Shown: piece after piece, positions 7,031 through 13,030 of the stretch
Numbering within the stretch: the first letter of the stretch is position 1
Layout of the letters: every line of letters begins with the position of its first letter
Translations under genes and position numbers: made by a program
NCBI GenBank assembly: GCA_048941605.1
Contig: JBHLNL010000093.1
Span: forward strand, 1 to 13,030
DNA length: 13,030 nucleotides
Reading direction: 5' to 3'
Origin: Loki-b32 sp048941605
Lineage (GTDB): Archaea; Asgardarchaeota; Lokiarchaeia; Sigyniarchaeales; SOKP01
Notes under the pieces: model-generated
The model's database searches: none
The model's input: the letters and a program-made list of their open reading frames with translations, nothing else
What the model was told of the DNA's origin: nothing

Positions 7031-7366
7031 TTATAATAAAGTGTTGTATATATCAACATCACGTAAATCTTTTAGCTTTTCTTTGTTGATTTCTGCAACG
7101 ATGGAACTTATATTTGAGAGTAAATTAAAAACATACTGATTTTCTATTTTATAATATTTTACATTATTTCTTTTTTCAAAACTTAGGAGATTATTTTCAA
7201 CAAGCATATTAAGATGTTTGGAAATGGTTGACTGAGACCTTTTTAGTATTTCTTGAATTTCGGATGAGTTCATCTCATTGTTTTTAAGAAGATCTAGGAT
7301 TTCTAACCTTGATGGATCCGCTAGTATTTTCAGAAATTCAACGGTGTATTTTCTTAATTCGCTCAT
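7031..7366 (-). CDS. ArsR-type winged-helix transcriptional regulator without cysteines
   Basis: A 111-residue dimeric winged-helix regulator. The family core is clear: F11-L-K-I-L-A-D-P-S-R-L-E-I-L (11-24), helix 2 SSEIQEIL (34-41), recognition helix SQSTISKHLNML (44-55), and the wing (about 60-74) ending KYYKI. The protein has no cysteine, so the thiolate metal site of classical ArsR/SmtB sensors is absent; it probably responds to another signal or acts constitutively. It is first in the minus-strand run ahead of the GTPase (38-base gap), the likeliest arrangement being an autoregulated repressor controlling itself and the GTPase/kinase genes. It is divergent from the Lrp-type gene at 7557, with 190 bases between them. 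Confidence 0.9.
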   Translation of the reverse strand: MSELRKYTVEFLKILADPSRLEILDLLKNNEMNSSEIQEILKRSQSTISKHLNMLVENNLLSFEKRNNVKYYKIENQYVFNLLSNISSIVAEINKEKLKDLRDVDIYNTLL

Positions 7367-7391
7367 TTATTTATAACAATATTTTTTTACT

Positions 7392-7404
7392 AGTTTTTAA
7401 AACT
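7392..7404 (-). promoter_or_regulatory. Short dyad at the probable TATA box of the ArsR gene
   Basis: AGTTTT-T-AAAACT is a perfect six-base dyad centred about 32 bases upstream of the ArsR start. Its TTTTAAAA-like core is TATA-box-like for a nearly leaderless transcript. It could be the autoregulatory operator, but chance dyads are common in DNA this rich in A and T. Confidence 0.3.
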
Positions 7405-7454
7405 TATTTTAATGTATTATTAGTCTAATTTTATTAATACAGAAGATGGAAACA

Positions 7455-7502
7455 TTTATATATGATGTTATCGTTATATTTATATATCGTGGTATCGCGA
7501 TG
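7455..7502 (+). promoter_or_regulatory. Twin TATA-like 24-bp imperfect tandem repeat upstream of Lrp-type gene 1
   Basis: Two adjacent 24-base units (7455-7478 and 7479-7502) match at about 17-18 positions. Each begins TTTATATAT and contains TATCG at the same offset. The second unit ends in the perfect palindrome ATCGCGAT (7494-7501). TTTATATA fits an archaeal TATA box; from the second box, initiation near 7510 would give a leader of roughly 45 bases before ATG 7557. The GC-bearing palindrome just downstream of the TATA box, in otherwise AT-only DNA, is a good operator candidate. The rest of the 190-base divergent region (7367-7556) shows no other structure except the ArsR-side dyad. Confidence 0.5.
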
Positions 7503-7556
7503 GACGAATATAAAATATAAAATTTTTCATCATTTTGAATTAGAGTTGAAGATAGT

Positions 7557-8072
7557 ATGATAAGTGAAAAAATAGGAATTGATGATATCGACTGTAGAAT
7601 AATGGATTTAATTCAGAGAGAACCAAATCTTACACATACTGAAATTGCAGAGCATGTGAATCGTAGTCAGCCAACAGTAGGTATGCGTATTAAGAAACTT
7701 GAAAAATTGGGTGTTTTGAAATATCAAGCAGGGATAAATATTCGAGTTGCGGATCTCTGTTTTGCAAGAATTGAACTTCAAACAAAAAATCCTAAAAAAG
7801 TTATTAAAATCGTTAAAAATTGTCCTTTCATGTTAAATGCCTTTCGATTAAGTGGTAATTCTAATATTAGTATTTTGATTGTTGGGTTAAATCTTAAAGA
7901 TCTTGATCAAATTGTTAACATGCATTTTCGAAATGATCCTGATGTTTGTGATGTCCATATTGATGTAATTTCTGATGTTGTTAATGATTTTGTTTTACCG
8001 ATAGATTTAAATCTAGAACTTGGTGAATATTCTTTAGGTAAAGATTGCTGTAGAAAATGTAATTGTATCTAA
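7557..8072 (+). CDS. Lrp/AsnC-type regulator with cysteine motif (paralogue 1)
   Basis: A 171-residue feast/famine-type transcription factor. Residues about 8-56 form the AsnC winged helix: IDDIDCRIMDLI, then HTEIAEHVNRSQPTVGMRIKKLE with the recognition helix around 36-50. Residues about 66-150 form an alpha/beta effector domain equivalent to RAM, including RLSGNSNISIL in the place of the Lrp turn that normally reads TGxxD. Beyond the usual fold a short tail follows DFVLPIDL (144-151) and carries C164-C-R-K-C168-N-C170. An internal C89 sits in NCPFMLNAFRLSG. C89 and the C-x3-C tail are conserved at identical positions in the gene at 9281 and nearly so in the one at 10475, so they are probably functional (metal, Fe-S or disulfide sensing; inferred). 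The gene is divergent from arsR and convergent with the ferredoxin gene. Confidence 0.9.
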   Translation: MISEKIGIDDIDCRIMDLIQREPNLTHTEIAEHVNRSQPTVGMRIKKLEKLGVLKYQAGINIRVADLCFARIELQTKNPKKVIKIVKNCPFMLNAFRLSGNSNISILIVGLNLKDLDQIVNMHFRNDPDVCDVHIDVISDVVNDFVLPIDLNLELGEYSLGKDCCRKCNCI

Positions 8073-8076
8073 TAAG

Positions 8077-8083
8077 TTTTTTT
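8077..8083 (+). terminator. T7 run after Lrp-type gene 1
   Basis: Seven consecutive T residues start four bases past the stop codon, within the 24-base gap to the convergent ferredoxin gene. This fits a T-run archaeal terminator. Confidence 0.4.
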
Positions 8084-8096
8084 AAATAGATATTTT

Positions 8097-8336
8097 TCAA
8101 TCTATTTTTAATGCTTTTAATTTGCATGCTGTAGTACAGATATGGCATTTCACACATCTGTCTTCGCGTTCTTCCACCACTATACATTTGGGTGTAGAAT
8201 TTTTATTAATTACCTCATAGATTCCCCTAAAACATGCTTCTTCACAAGAAAATTCTATACACTTTTTACATTTAGAGGTATCTATATGATGAAATTTATA
8301 ATTTTCAATTGTGGCTCGATTACTTGCTTTACTCAT
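8097..8336 (-). CDS. Small 2[4Fe-4S]-type ferredoxin
   Basis: A 79-residue soluble iron-sulfur protein with two cysteine sets: C23-x2-C26-x4-C31-x3-C35 and C61-x2-C64-x2-C67-x3-C71. The second is the classical ferredoxin motif. The first has the x4 spacing seen in electron-transfer subunits of the DmsB/NrfC kind. C51 is additional. The residue after the last cysteine of each set is Phe or Lys, not the usual Pro, which may alter potential or stability. It probably carries two [4Fe-4S] clusters as a low-potential electron carrier; its partner is not evident from neighbours. The ATG at 8336 has no ribosome site and is preceded by an AT-rich TATA-like stretch, fitting a leaderless mRNA. It is divergent from sfsA and lies between two Cys-bearing Lrp-type genes. 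Confidence 0.88.
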   Translation of the reverse strand: MSKASNRATIENYKFHHIDTSKCKKCIEFSCEEACFRGIYEVINKNSTPKCIVVEEREDRCVKCHICTTACKLKALKID

Positions 8337-8449
8337 TATGATTATTTAAGTAAAAAAATCCTTTTATCTATTAAGGTTATATTTGATAATGATATCTCTT
8401 AATTTTGTAAGAATACTTTATCTAAATACAATTAATTTTGATAAGATTC

Positions 8450-9118
8450 ATGAGTAATTATAAAGAACCTCTTTTTAAACTACCTAATTTAATGAAAGGA
8501 ACTTTTATTTCAAGACCTAATAGATTCATTGGGGAGATTAGATATAATGGAAAAGTAGAAAGTGCTCACATACATGATCCTGGTAGATTAAAAGAATTAC
8601 TGTTTGAAGGAGCAGAAATATTATTTACATATTCTAAAGGGAAATTGAAGTATTATATTAAGGCAGTTAAAATTAATGATGAATGGGTACTCATCGACAC
8701 CGCTTTACACTCGAGAATTGCGCTAAAAGTCTTTGAGGTATTACCTGAGTTTTCTAAGGTGAAGGAAATCAAGAGAGAAGTGAAAATAGGAAATAGTAGA
8801 ATAGATTTTCTTCTTGACAATGTACCGTTAGAAGTAAAAGGCGTTACATTAGTAAAGAATAATATTGCGCTTTTTCCTGATGCTCCTACTGAACGTGGGA
8901 CAAGGCACATCAGAGAGATCATTGAATATAATGGGATTATCTTTTTCTTAATATTTCGTAATGCAAAAAAGTTTGCTCCAAACCTAGAAATGGATGCAAA
9001 ATTTTCCCAAAAGTTAAGTGAAGCAAGAAAAAAGGGGATTAAAATTATCACTGCTCAGATTAAATTTGATGGTGAAATGATTTATTTTTGCCAGAAAATT
9101 CCATTATCTGATTTTTAA
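8450..9118 (+). CDS. sfsA: SfsA family protein (sugar fermentation stimulation homologue, predicted nuclease fold)
   Basis: A 222-residue SfsA homologue. Diagnostic segments are FISRPNRFIGEI (about 17-28), HIHDPGRLKELL (41-52), a restriction-enzyme-like core R-I-D-F-L-L-D followed by L-E-V-K-G-V-T-L, FPDAPTERGTRHIREI, and the C-terminal strand region. The D...E-x-K arrangement is that of PD-(D/E)xK nucleases. In bacteria SfsA was named for effects on maltose metabolism and has been reported to bind DNA; its biochemical role in archaea is not established. The start is taken as ATG 8450; an in-frame TTG at 8438 would add four residues without support. The length is close to the family norm. It is divergent from the ferredoxin gene with no obvious functional link to its neighbours. 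Confidence 0.93.
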   Translation: MSNYKEPLFKLPNLMKGTFISRPNRFIGEIRYNGKVESAHIHDPGRLKELLFEGAEILFTYSKGKLKYYIKAVKINDEWVLIDTALHSRIALKVFEVLPEFSKVKEIKREVKIGNSRIDFLLDNVPLEVKGVTLVKNNIALFPDAPTERGTRHIREIIEYNGIIFFLIFRNAKKFAPNLEMDAKFSQKLSEARKKGIKIITAQIKFDGEMIYFCQKIPLSDF

Positions 9119-9202
9119 TTCATTTATAAAATAAAATTGAGATTCGTAGATTTAATTTCTTCAAATTTATGTATTTAGAAGTGAGAAAAATGATTACTAA
9201 TT

Positions 9203-9235
9203 TTTTATAAATTTACCCTAATATTTTATAAATTT
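9203..9235 (+). promoter_or_regulatory. Two 12-bp direct repeats spaced 21 bp upstream of Lrp-type gene 2
   Basis: TTTTATAAATTT occurs identically at 9203-9214 and 9224-9235, start to start 21 bases, or two helical turns. Either copy could be the TATA box for the gene starting at 9281; the second would give a leader of about 20 bases. In-phase repeats suit cooperative binding of an Lrp-type multimer, possibly the gene's own product. Base composition makes chance repeats likely, so confidence is limited. Confidence 0.4.
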
Positions 9236-9280
9236 CAAAAATTATAACATATTAGAAAAAAAATAATTAATGAAAATATT

Positions 9281-9835
9281 ATGATTTCGGATAAATTAAA
9301 GCTCGATGACATTGATAGACAAATAATTGCTCTTGTTCAAGAAGATCCAAATCTTACACATACGGAAATTGCCCAGATGATTGATAGGAGCCAACCAACC
9401 GTAGGTATGCGTATAAAAAAGCTTGAAAAAAATGGGATCCTTCAATTTCAACCAGGGATAAATTTTAAGAAAGTAGATTTACATCTAGCAACTGTAGAAT
9501 TAAAATCGAAAAATCCTGAAGAAATTATGGATATGGCAAAGCATTGCCCTTTTATGTTAAATGCATTTAGATTAAGCGGTGAACATAACGTATGTATTTT
9601 GCTTGCAAGTTCAAAACTTCAAAAGCTTGATAATATCATCAATTACCATTTTCGAAATAATCCAGATATCTTAAATGTTTCAATGGAGATAGTAATCGAC
9701 ATTGCGAAAGATTTTATATTACCTATTGATTTTGATTCCGAAACACATGACCCCACTTTGGAAGAAGGTTGTGGTGAGAAATGTAAGTATAAAATCGCTA
9801 AAGCAAAAGGGCTAGTAAAATCTGTTGATAACTAG
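9281..9835 (+). CDS. Lrp/AsnC-type regulator with cysteine motif (paralogue 2)
   Basis: A 184-residue close paralogue of the protein encoded at 7557: the first about 150 residues align without a gap, including LTHTEIA, RSQPTVGMRIKKLEK and CPFMLNAFRLSG. The winged helix is about 8-56 and the RAM-like domain about 66-150. Conserved cysteines are C89 (HCPF) and the tail C164-G-E-K-C168; C105 is specific to this copy. It lacks the extra C165 and C170 of paralogue 1 and continues with a basic 16-residue extension (KYKIAKAKGLVK) absent from that copy. The ATG at 9281 is far from any strong ribosome site. It is convergent with paralogue 3, whose gene ends at 9909. Role inferred as a sensor whose ligand, metal or redox state is read by the cysteines. 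Confidence 0.9.
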   Translation: MISDKLKLDDIDRQIIALVQEDPNLTHTEIAQMIDRSQPTVGMRIKKLEKNGILQFQPGINFKKVDLHLATVELKSKNPEEIMDMAKHCPFMLNAFRLSGEHNVCILLASSKLQKLDNIINYHFRNNPDILNVSMEIVIDIAKDFILPIDFDSETHDPTLEEGCGEKCKYKIAKAKGLVKSVDN

Positions 9836-9908
9836 AAGTGCATAAATTATTAATAAGAATTACTTTGTTTATTTTAAAAAAATTTTATAAAAGATTTAGA
9901 ACATATAT

Positions 9909-10475
9909 TTAATCTTCTTCTTCATGATTGAATTTAAACTTTGGAAGATCTTCTGCCATATTGCATCCAGGACCACAGTATCTTCCATCAAAATTCTCAA
10001 TTTGAAAATCTATAGGCACTACAAAATCATGAATTGACTCAATAAGAATGTTGGTTTTAACATTTATCACATTTTTATCTCTTCTAAAACATAAATCGAC
10101 TAACTTTTCAATTGTTTGTAAATCAGAAGCTGCAATAAAACAGAGCACATTAAATTCTCCTGAAATTTTGAATGCGTGATTAATAAAAGGACAATTTTCA
10201 ATCTTTTGAACAATATCATCAACATCCTTTGTAGAAATATAAACAATAGCGACTTTTATATCAACTTCCTTTATATTGAAGCCAACTTGCTTTGTAAGTA
10301 AGTGTTTTCTTTCTAATTTAATGATTCGAGCACCTACGGCAGGTTGAGATTTCTCTATCTCTTTAGCTATATCAGAATGAGTAATATCAGGATCCTTCTC
10401 AATCATTTCGATGATTTTTTTATCATCATCATCAATACTTAACAATTCATTAAAACTTTTTTTCTTCATATCCAT
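9909..10475 (-). CDS. Lrp/AsnC-type regulator with cysteine motif (paralogue 3, divergent)
   Basis: A 188-residue third member of the local Lrp set, more diverged. The winged helix occupies about 13-61 (DDDDKKIIEMI, THSDIAKEIEKSQPAVGARIIKLE). The RAM-like domain is about 72-156 with AFKISGEFNVLCFIA, ending DFVVPIDF. C94 lies in NCPF, matching C89 of the other copies, and the tail has C167-G-P-G-C171. Other cysteines are C112 and C129. Its N-terminus is five residues longer and the C-terminus is acidic (NHEEED), unlike the basic end of paralogue 2. ATG 10475 is preceded by GAGGT eleven bases upstream. It faces paralogue 2 tail to tail, with a 73-base gap holding only AT-rich sequence. Confidence 0.9.
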   Translation of the reverse strand: MDMKKKSFNELLSIDDDDKKIIEMIEKDPDITHSDIAKEIEKSQPAVGARIIKLERKHLLTKQVGFNIKEVDIKVAIVYISTKDVDDIVQKIENCPFINHAFKISGEFNVLCFIAASDLQTIEKLVDLCFRRDKNVINVKTNILIESIHDFVVPIDFQIENFDGRYCGPGCNMAEDLPKFKFNHEEED

Positions 10476-10496
10476 TTTAATTCATAACCTCACATT

Positions 10497-10536
10497 AATT
10501 TAAACTTACTTTTAATGAATTTAAATCTTTATAAAG
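10497..10536 (-). promoter_or_regulatory. Promoter region of Lrp-type gene 3 with 21-bp-spaced repeats and palindromic TATA box
   Basis: AATTTAAA occurs at 10497-10504 and 10518-10525, again 21 bases apart as upstream of paralogue 2. Just beyond lies the perfect palindrome CTTTATAAAG (10527-10536), a good TATA box about 52-61 bases upstream of the ATG. Initiation near 10503 would leave a leader of about 28 bases containing the GAGGT ribosome site. Nothing else was seen in this 146-base gap to the membrane protein gene. Confidence 0.4.
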
Positions 10537-10621
10537 AGTATATTTTATCTAAATAAGAAAACACACATTTTTCTTTTTGTTTTATAAATCTTTAATTTTT
10601 GATATAATAGAATTAGTTTCA

Positions 10622-11584
10622 TTATAACACATTTGTAAAGATATTGATTATAATAATTACTATAGCAAATCCTACCAAGCCAATGAGGAATTTCAATGGC
10701 TTTCCTTTCTCTTTTTCTGGAATAACTTCCCTCACAATAATATATAAAATCACTCCAGAGATGAAGGAATAGAAAATAAATAAGAGTTCTAAATTAACAG
10801 GGAAGAATATTTTTAGAATTAATCCAATTATTAATCCAATCAAGGCAGATCCACTCGAGAGATATTTAATAATTGGCTTTTGTTCAAACTTCTGTTCTTC
10901 ATAAATTTCTAAATCAGTGAATATGAGATGTACTTCGGATCGTTTAGTTACAACGGTTCTAAAAAGTGCGTATACAAAAAAGAGAATACCTCCTATTAAT
11001 TCAATCCACAATAGTCCTATTAAAATAATACCTACAAGAAAGTGATAAATATTATCTGTTATAAGTCGGAATTTAGTTAATTCTTTATTAATTTTATTTT
11101 GAATCTTAATTTTATAGTTATTTATTTCTAATTTCATTCCTTCTTCTTGTTCATTTAATTCAGATAATGTTCTAGCTATTTCTCTTAGAGCAATTTCATC
11201 TAGATTTTCATTTGATAATTCTTTTGTAAGTATTCTTTCCATATTATGCTCAACATTTTCTAAAATTTTCTCTTTTTTGATTAATTTTCTCATTTTCTTT
11301 TGAGTCTTAATTTCAACTTTTTGTAAGATTAACTTTTCAGATACATGGACAAATGAAAAACCGATAAGTACAAAAAGATATTCGAATAGTTTTAAATCAA
11401 AAGGAAATTCTGGTAATCTTTCAGCAATTTCAGGAAGAACAATTAAGAAAAAATAGGATACAGATATTCCCGCGATTAATGAAGCATGTACTTGAATAAG
11501 TTTATTTTCAAAATAATCTGCAACAAAAAATAAAACACCAAAAGGAAATGCAAGAATTAGAACTATTATTAAATTAACACTCAT
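10622..11584 (-). CDS. ZIP-like eight-helix membrane protein with charged helical insert
   Basis: A 320-residue integral membrane protein. Probable membrane helices are at about 4-22, 35-52, 65-83, 176-191, 192-211, 245-262, 265-285 and 297-318. The pattern 3 + long loop + 5, the segment SLIAGISVSYFFLIVLPEI (helix 2) and ISGVILYIIVREVIPEKEKG (end of helix 7) recall the ZIP metal-transporter family. The metal ligands are poorly kept: helix 4 reads T176-D-N-I-Y-H181-F-L-V-G against the usual HNxxDG, and helix 5 lacks the HExP motif. The helix 3-4 loop, often His-rich in ZIPs, is instead a strongly charged, probably coiled-coil stretch of about 85 residues (88-172) with a single His. It may be a non-transporting or altered-specificity relative. 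ZIP membership is inferred from topology and short motifs. No partner is evident; its gene is divergent from dtdA. Confidence 0.6.
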   Translation of the reverse strand: MSVNLIIVLILAFPFGVLFFVADYFENKLIQVHASLIAGISVSYFFLIVLPEIAERLPEFPFDLKLFEYLFVLIGFSFVHVSEKLILQKVEIKTQKKMRKLIKKEKILENVEHNMERILTKELSNENLDEIALREIARTLSELNEQEEGMKLEINNYKIKIQNKINKELTKFRLITDNIYHFLVGIILIGLLWIELIGGILFFVYALFRTVVTKRSEVHLIFTDLEIYEEQKFEQKPIIKYLSSGSALIGLIIGLILKIFFPVNLELLFIFYSFISGVILYIIVREVIPEKEKGKPLKFLIGLVGFAIVIIIINIFTNVL

Positions 11585-11636
11585 TACTATTGAAAATAGA
11601 TTTAATATTTATTAAATTTGTAGGAATAGACTAGAA

Positions 11637-11698
11637 TTATAAATTTAGTATTGAGTGTGATAAGGAGATAGTAAAAAAAGACTCTTAGGTGATATTTA
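11637..11698 (+). promoter_or_regulatory. dtdA promoter and ribosome binding site
   Basis: TTATAAAT at 11637-11644 is a plausible TATA box, predicting initiation near 11668. AGGTGA at 11687-11692 is a strong ribosome site, followed by a six-base spacer and then ATC at 11699. The nearest in-frame ATG (11741) is 48 bases beyond the ribosome site, too far to use it. A second purine block, AAGGAGA at about 11662-11668, faces no usable start. The divergent region from 11585 shows nothing else. Confidence 0.5.
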
Positions 11699-12574
11699 AT
11701 CGAGTTTCTAATCATAACTTCTACAGAAGATACAGCCTCAATGAATATAAGAAACAAATTATTAAATTCTAAAGATTACTCTTTCGCGAAACCGGATTTC
11801 AAATGGCATGAAAATCCTGTTTTTAGACTAAAAAATGATTTAACAGAACATAAGATATTTTTGGGTTTAACAAGGAATCCTCTTATTTTTTTGAATGATT
11901 TAAAATTAGGTGAATCAGAGTTAAGTCCTGATTATATCATCTTTGCAAGTAGACATACTTCGAAAACAACGCGACCAGCATTTTTAGTTCATACAACTGG
12001 TAATTGGAGTAAAGATGTCGAATTTGGTGGAGATCCAAAAGATTTATCAAGAGCAAGTGCATTAATTCATAAAGCTGGATTTCTTTCTTTTATTGAACAA
12101 GAATTTCCAAATACATTAACTAACTTTTCAATCGATATTGAAGTAACTCATCATGGTCCAACAAAATTGGATAAACCCTTAATATTCATGGAATTAGGGA
12201 GTAGTAAAAAAGAATGGAAAAATGAAATTGCTGGGGAATTATTAGCAAATATTATTATTAAAGCAATTGATAAATTTATAAAATTCAAAAAAAATGGTAG
12301 CCAATTAATTGGTTTAGGTTTTGGTGGAACTCACTATGCTCCAAATTTTCGCAGATTAATTTTAAATTCCAATATTGCATTGTCATTCATTTGCCCTAAG
12401 TATTACATTCAAGAATTAGATAAAGAGTTAATTAGAAAAATGATTTTTAATACTTCTGAACAGGTTGATTATTTCATAATCGATTGGAAAGGAACTAATT
12501 CTGAAGATAAAAAGCATATCATCCCTCTTTTAGAAGAATTTGAGATTCCGATAAAAAAAACAAAAGATTTCTAA
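11699..12574 (+). CDS. dtdA: D-aminoacyl-tRNA deacylase, archaeal/plant type (DtdA/DTD2, GEK1 family)
   Basis: A metal-dependent hydrolase that removes D-amino acids mischarged on tRNA. Diagnostic motifs (residues from ATG 11741): FASRHTS (67-73), HTTGNW (84-89), EVTHHGPT (134-141), FMELGSS (149-155) and GFGGTHYAP (194-202); the His residues are the expected zinc/catalytic ones. C-terminal DWKG (249-252) is also typical. Start choice: upstream of 11741 the frame stays open and encodes F-L-I-I-T-S-T-E-D-T-A-S ahead of MNIRNKLL, which matches the family N-terminus (for example the Pyrococcus form, from memory, ends ...KASMNI with about 13 residues before that Met). No ATG, GTG or TTG lies between the stop at 11690-11692 and 11741. 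I place the start at ATC 11699, six bases after AGGTGA; a rare start codon or a base error are both possible. Confidence 0.9.
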   Translation: MEFLIITSTEDTASMNIRNKLLNSKDYSFAKPDFKWHENPVFRLKNDLTEHKIFLGLTRNPLIFLNDLKLGESELSPDYIIFASRHTSKTTRPAFLVHTTGNWSKDVEFGGDPKDLSRASALIHKAGFLSFIEQEFPNTLTNFSIDIEVTHHGPTKLDKPLIFMELGSSKKEWKNEIAGELLANIIIKAIDKFIKFKKNGSQLIGLGFGGTHYAPNFRRLILNSNIALSFICPKYYIQELDKELIRKMIFNTSEQVDYFIIDWKGTNSEDKKHIIPLLEEFEIPIKKTKDF

Positions 12575-12605
12575 AAGATGCAAATTTATTTAATTTAATT
12601 AGGTG

Positions 12606-13030
12606 CTATTTTAACTCTTCCTTGATTTTTTCATAATACTTAATTAGATTACGAAAAACATAGTTTGTGGGCGTGAAGCCTTGCGTTGCACTTTTCAATA
12701 ATATTGTCTGGAGGAAATCACGAAATTTAACGTTTTGGTTAAGCGTAACGTTCAATTCTCTGATATTAAAAAAACTACGGAAAAAAAGTGTTGGAAAATC
12801 AACCAGTGGCTGGAGGACTTGACTATAGTATTTTTTTCCATCTTTGCTTAATTCTAGTTGTTTTTTCAACTCATAAAAATAATATTTGCCTTTTTTTTTG
12901 ATGTAAATAATACCATCTGATTCAATTTCTTTCATTACTTTATTTATATCAATTAACTTTAGATCTTCTATATTTAATTTTTTCAAGCTATCTAATATTT
13001 CGACATTTTTTTGACCTTTTAATTTTATTA
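12606..13030 (-). CDS. Unrecognised protein, 5' end beyond the window
   Basis: The minus-strand frame ending with a stop at 12606-12608 has no stop up to the window edge, so only the last 140 or so residues are seen. A TTG at 12986 could start a 126-residue protein, but codons upstream of it are equally protein-like (K-G-Q-K-N-V-E-I-L-D-S) and there is no ribosome site, so a longer gene is more likely. The visible part is basic, with a segment SDGIIYIKKKGKYYFYEL that could be a beta-hairpin wing, LSKDGKKYYSQVL, then an aromatic-rich helical part containing FFRSFFNIRELNVTL and QGFTPTNYVFRNLIKYYEK. There are no cysteines and no membrane helix. A winged-helix regulator is conceivable, but I do not recognise the family. 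It converges on dtdA with a 31-base gap. Confidence 0.6.
   Translation of the reverse strand, partial: IKLKGQKNVEILDSLKKLNIEDLKLIDINKVMKEIESDGIIYIKKKGKYYFYELKKQLELSKDGKKYYSQVLQPLVDFPTLFFRSFFNIRELNVTLNQNVKFRDFLQTILLKSATQGFTPTNYVFRNLIKYYEKIKEELK

Noticed and set aside
7981..8187. Minus-strand open frame of 68 codons across the Lrp/ferredoxin junction
   Set aside because: It overlaps conserved ends of two real genes and shows no recognisable domain.
8142..8402. Plus-strand open frame of 86 codons over the ferredoxin gene
   Set aside because: It overlaps the two-cluster ferredoxin on the other strand; its Cys and Phe content is a mirror of the ferredoxin codons and it has no ribosome site.
8653..9051. 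Minus-strand open frame of 132 codons inside sfsA
   Set aside because: Antisense to a clearly conserved sfsA; the translation is hydrophobic and Ser/Phe-rich, as expected of a shadow frame.
11654..11672. AAGGAGA purine block and a very short reading frame before dtdA
   Set aside because: The frame is only a few codons and the purine block faces no usable start codon; no evidence for an upstream peptide or leader attenuation.
1..13030. tRNA or rRNA genes, CRISPR arrays, insertion sequences
   Set aside because: Intergenic gaps are short (the longest about 190 bases) and AT-rich, without tRNA-like GC stems, regularly spaced repeats, transposase motifs or terminal inverted repeats.

Overview
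The window looks like part of an AT-rich archaeal chromosome. Archaeal markers are an archaeal/plant-type D-aminoacyl-tRNA deacylase, two-domain protein disulfide oxidoreductases of the PDO type, Lrp-type regulators, TATA-like boxes a short way upstream of genes, and T-runs in place of bacterial stem-loop terminators. A small GTPase with mixed Arf/Rag motifs beside a response regulator carrying a probable longin-like domain points towards an Asgard (Lokiarchaeia-like) archaeon. That placement is an inference; no rRNA or other phylogenetic marker is present.

Layout. (1) Positions 1-2600, plus strand: a thiol-redox cluster with three tandem PDO genes (the first cut by the window edge) followed by a thioredoxin-reductase-like flavoprotein. 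(2) Positions 2702-7366, minus strand, reading right to left: ArsR-type repressor, Arf/Rag-like GTPase, MASE3-PAS-PAS histidine kinase, response regulator with a longin-like C-terminus, and a small heat-shock protein with its own palindromic promoter. (3) Positions 7557-10475: three paralogous Lrp-type regulators sharing an unusual cysteine set (one internal Cys-Pro-Phe and a C-terminal C-x3-C), interspersed with a small two-cluster ferredoxin (minus) and sfsA (plus). (4) Positions 10622-11584, minus: an eight-helix ZIP-like membrane protein with degenerate metal sites and a charged helical insert. (5) Positions 11699-12574, plus: dtdA, whose conserved N-terminus begins upstream of the first ATG. 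(6) From 12606 to the window edge, minus: an unrecognised gene that is open at its 5' end.

How the genes may work together. PDOs and the reductase probably form an electron relay to protein disulfides; one PDO has lost its N-terminal CXXC, suggesting specialisation within the array. The Cys-bearing Lrp paralogues are plausible redox or metal sensors, but nothing in the sequence ties them directly to the PDO/reductase cluster. The most unusual block is the kinase/response-regulator pair beside a small GTPase: a two-component signal may be delivered through a longin-like domain to a Rag/Arf-type switch instead of to DNA. No tRNA, rRNA, CRISPR array, insertion sequence or integrase was seen.
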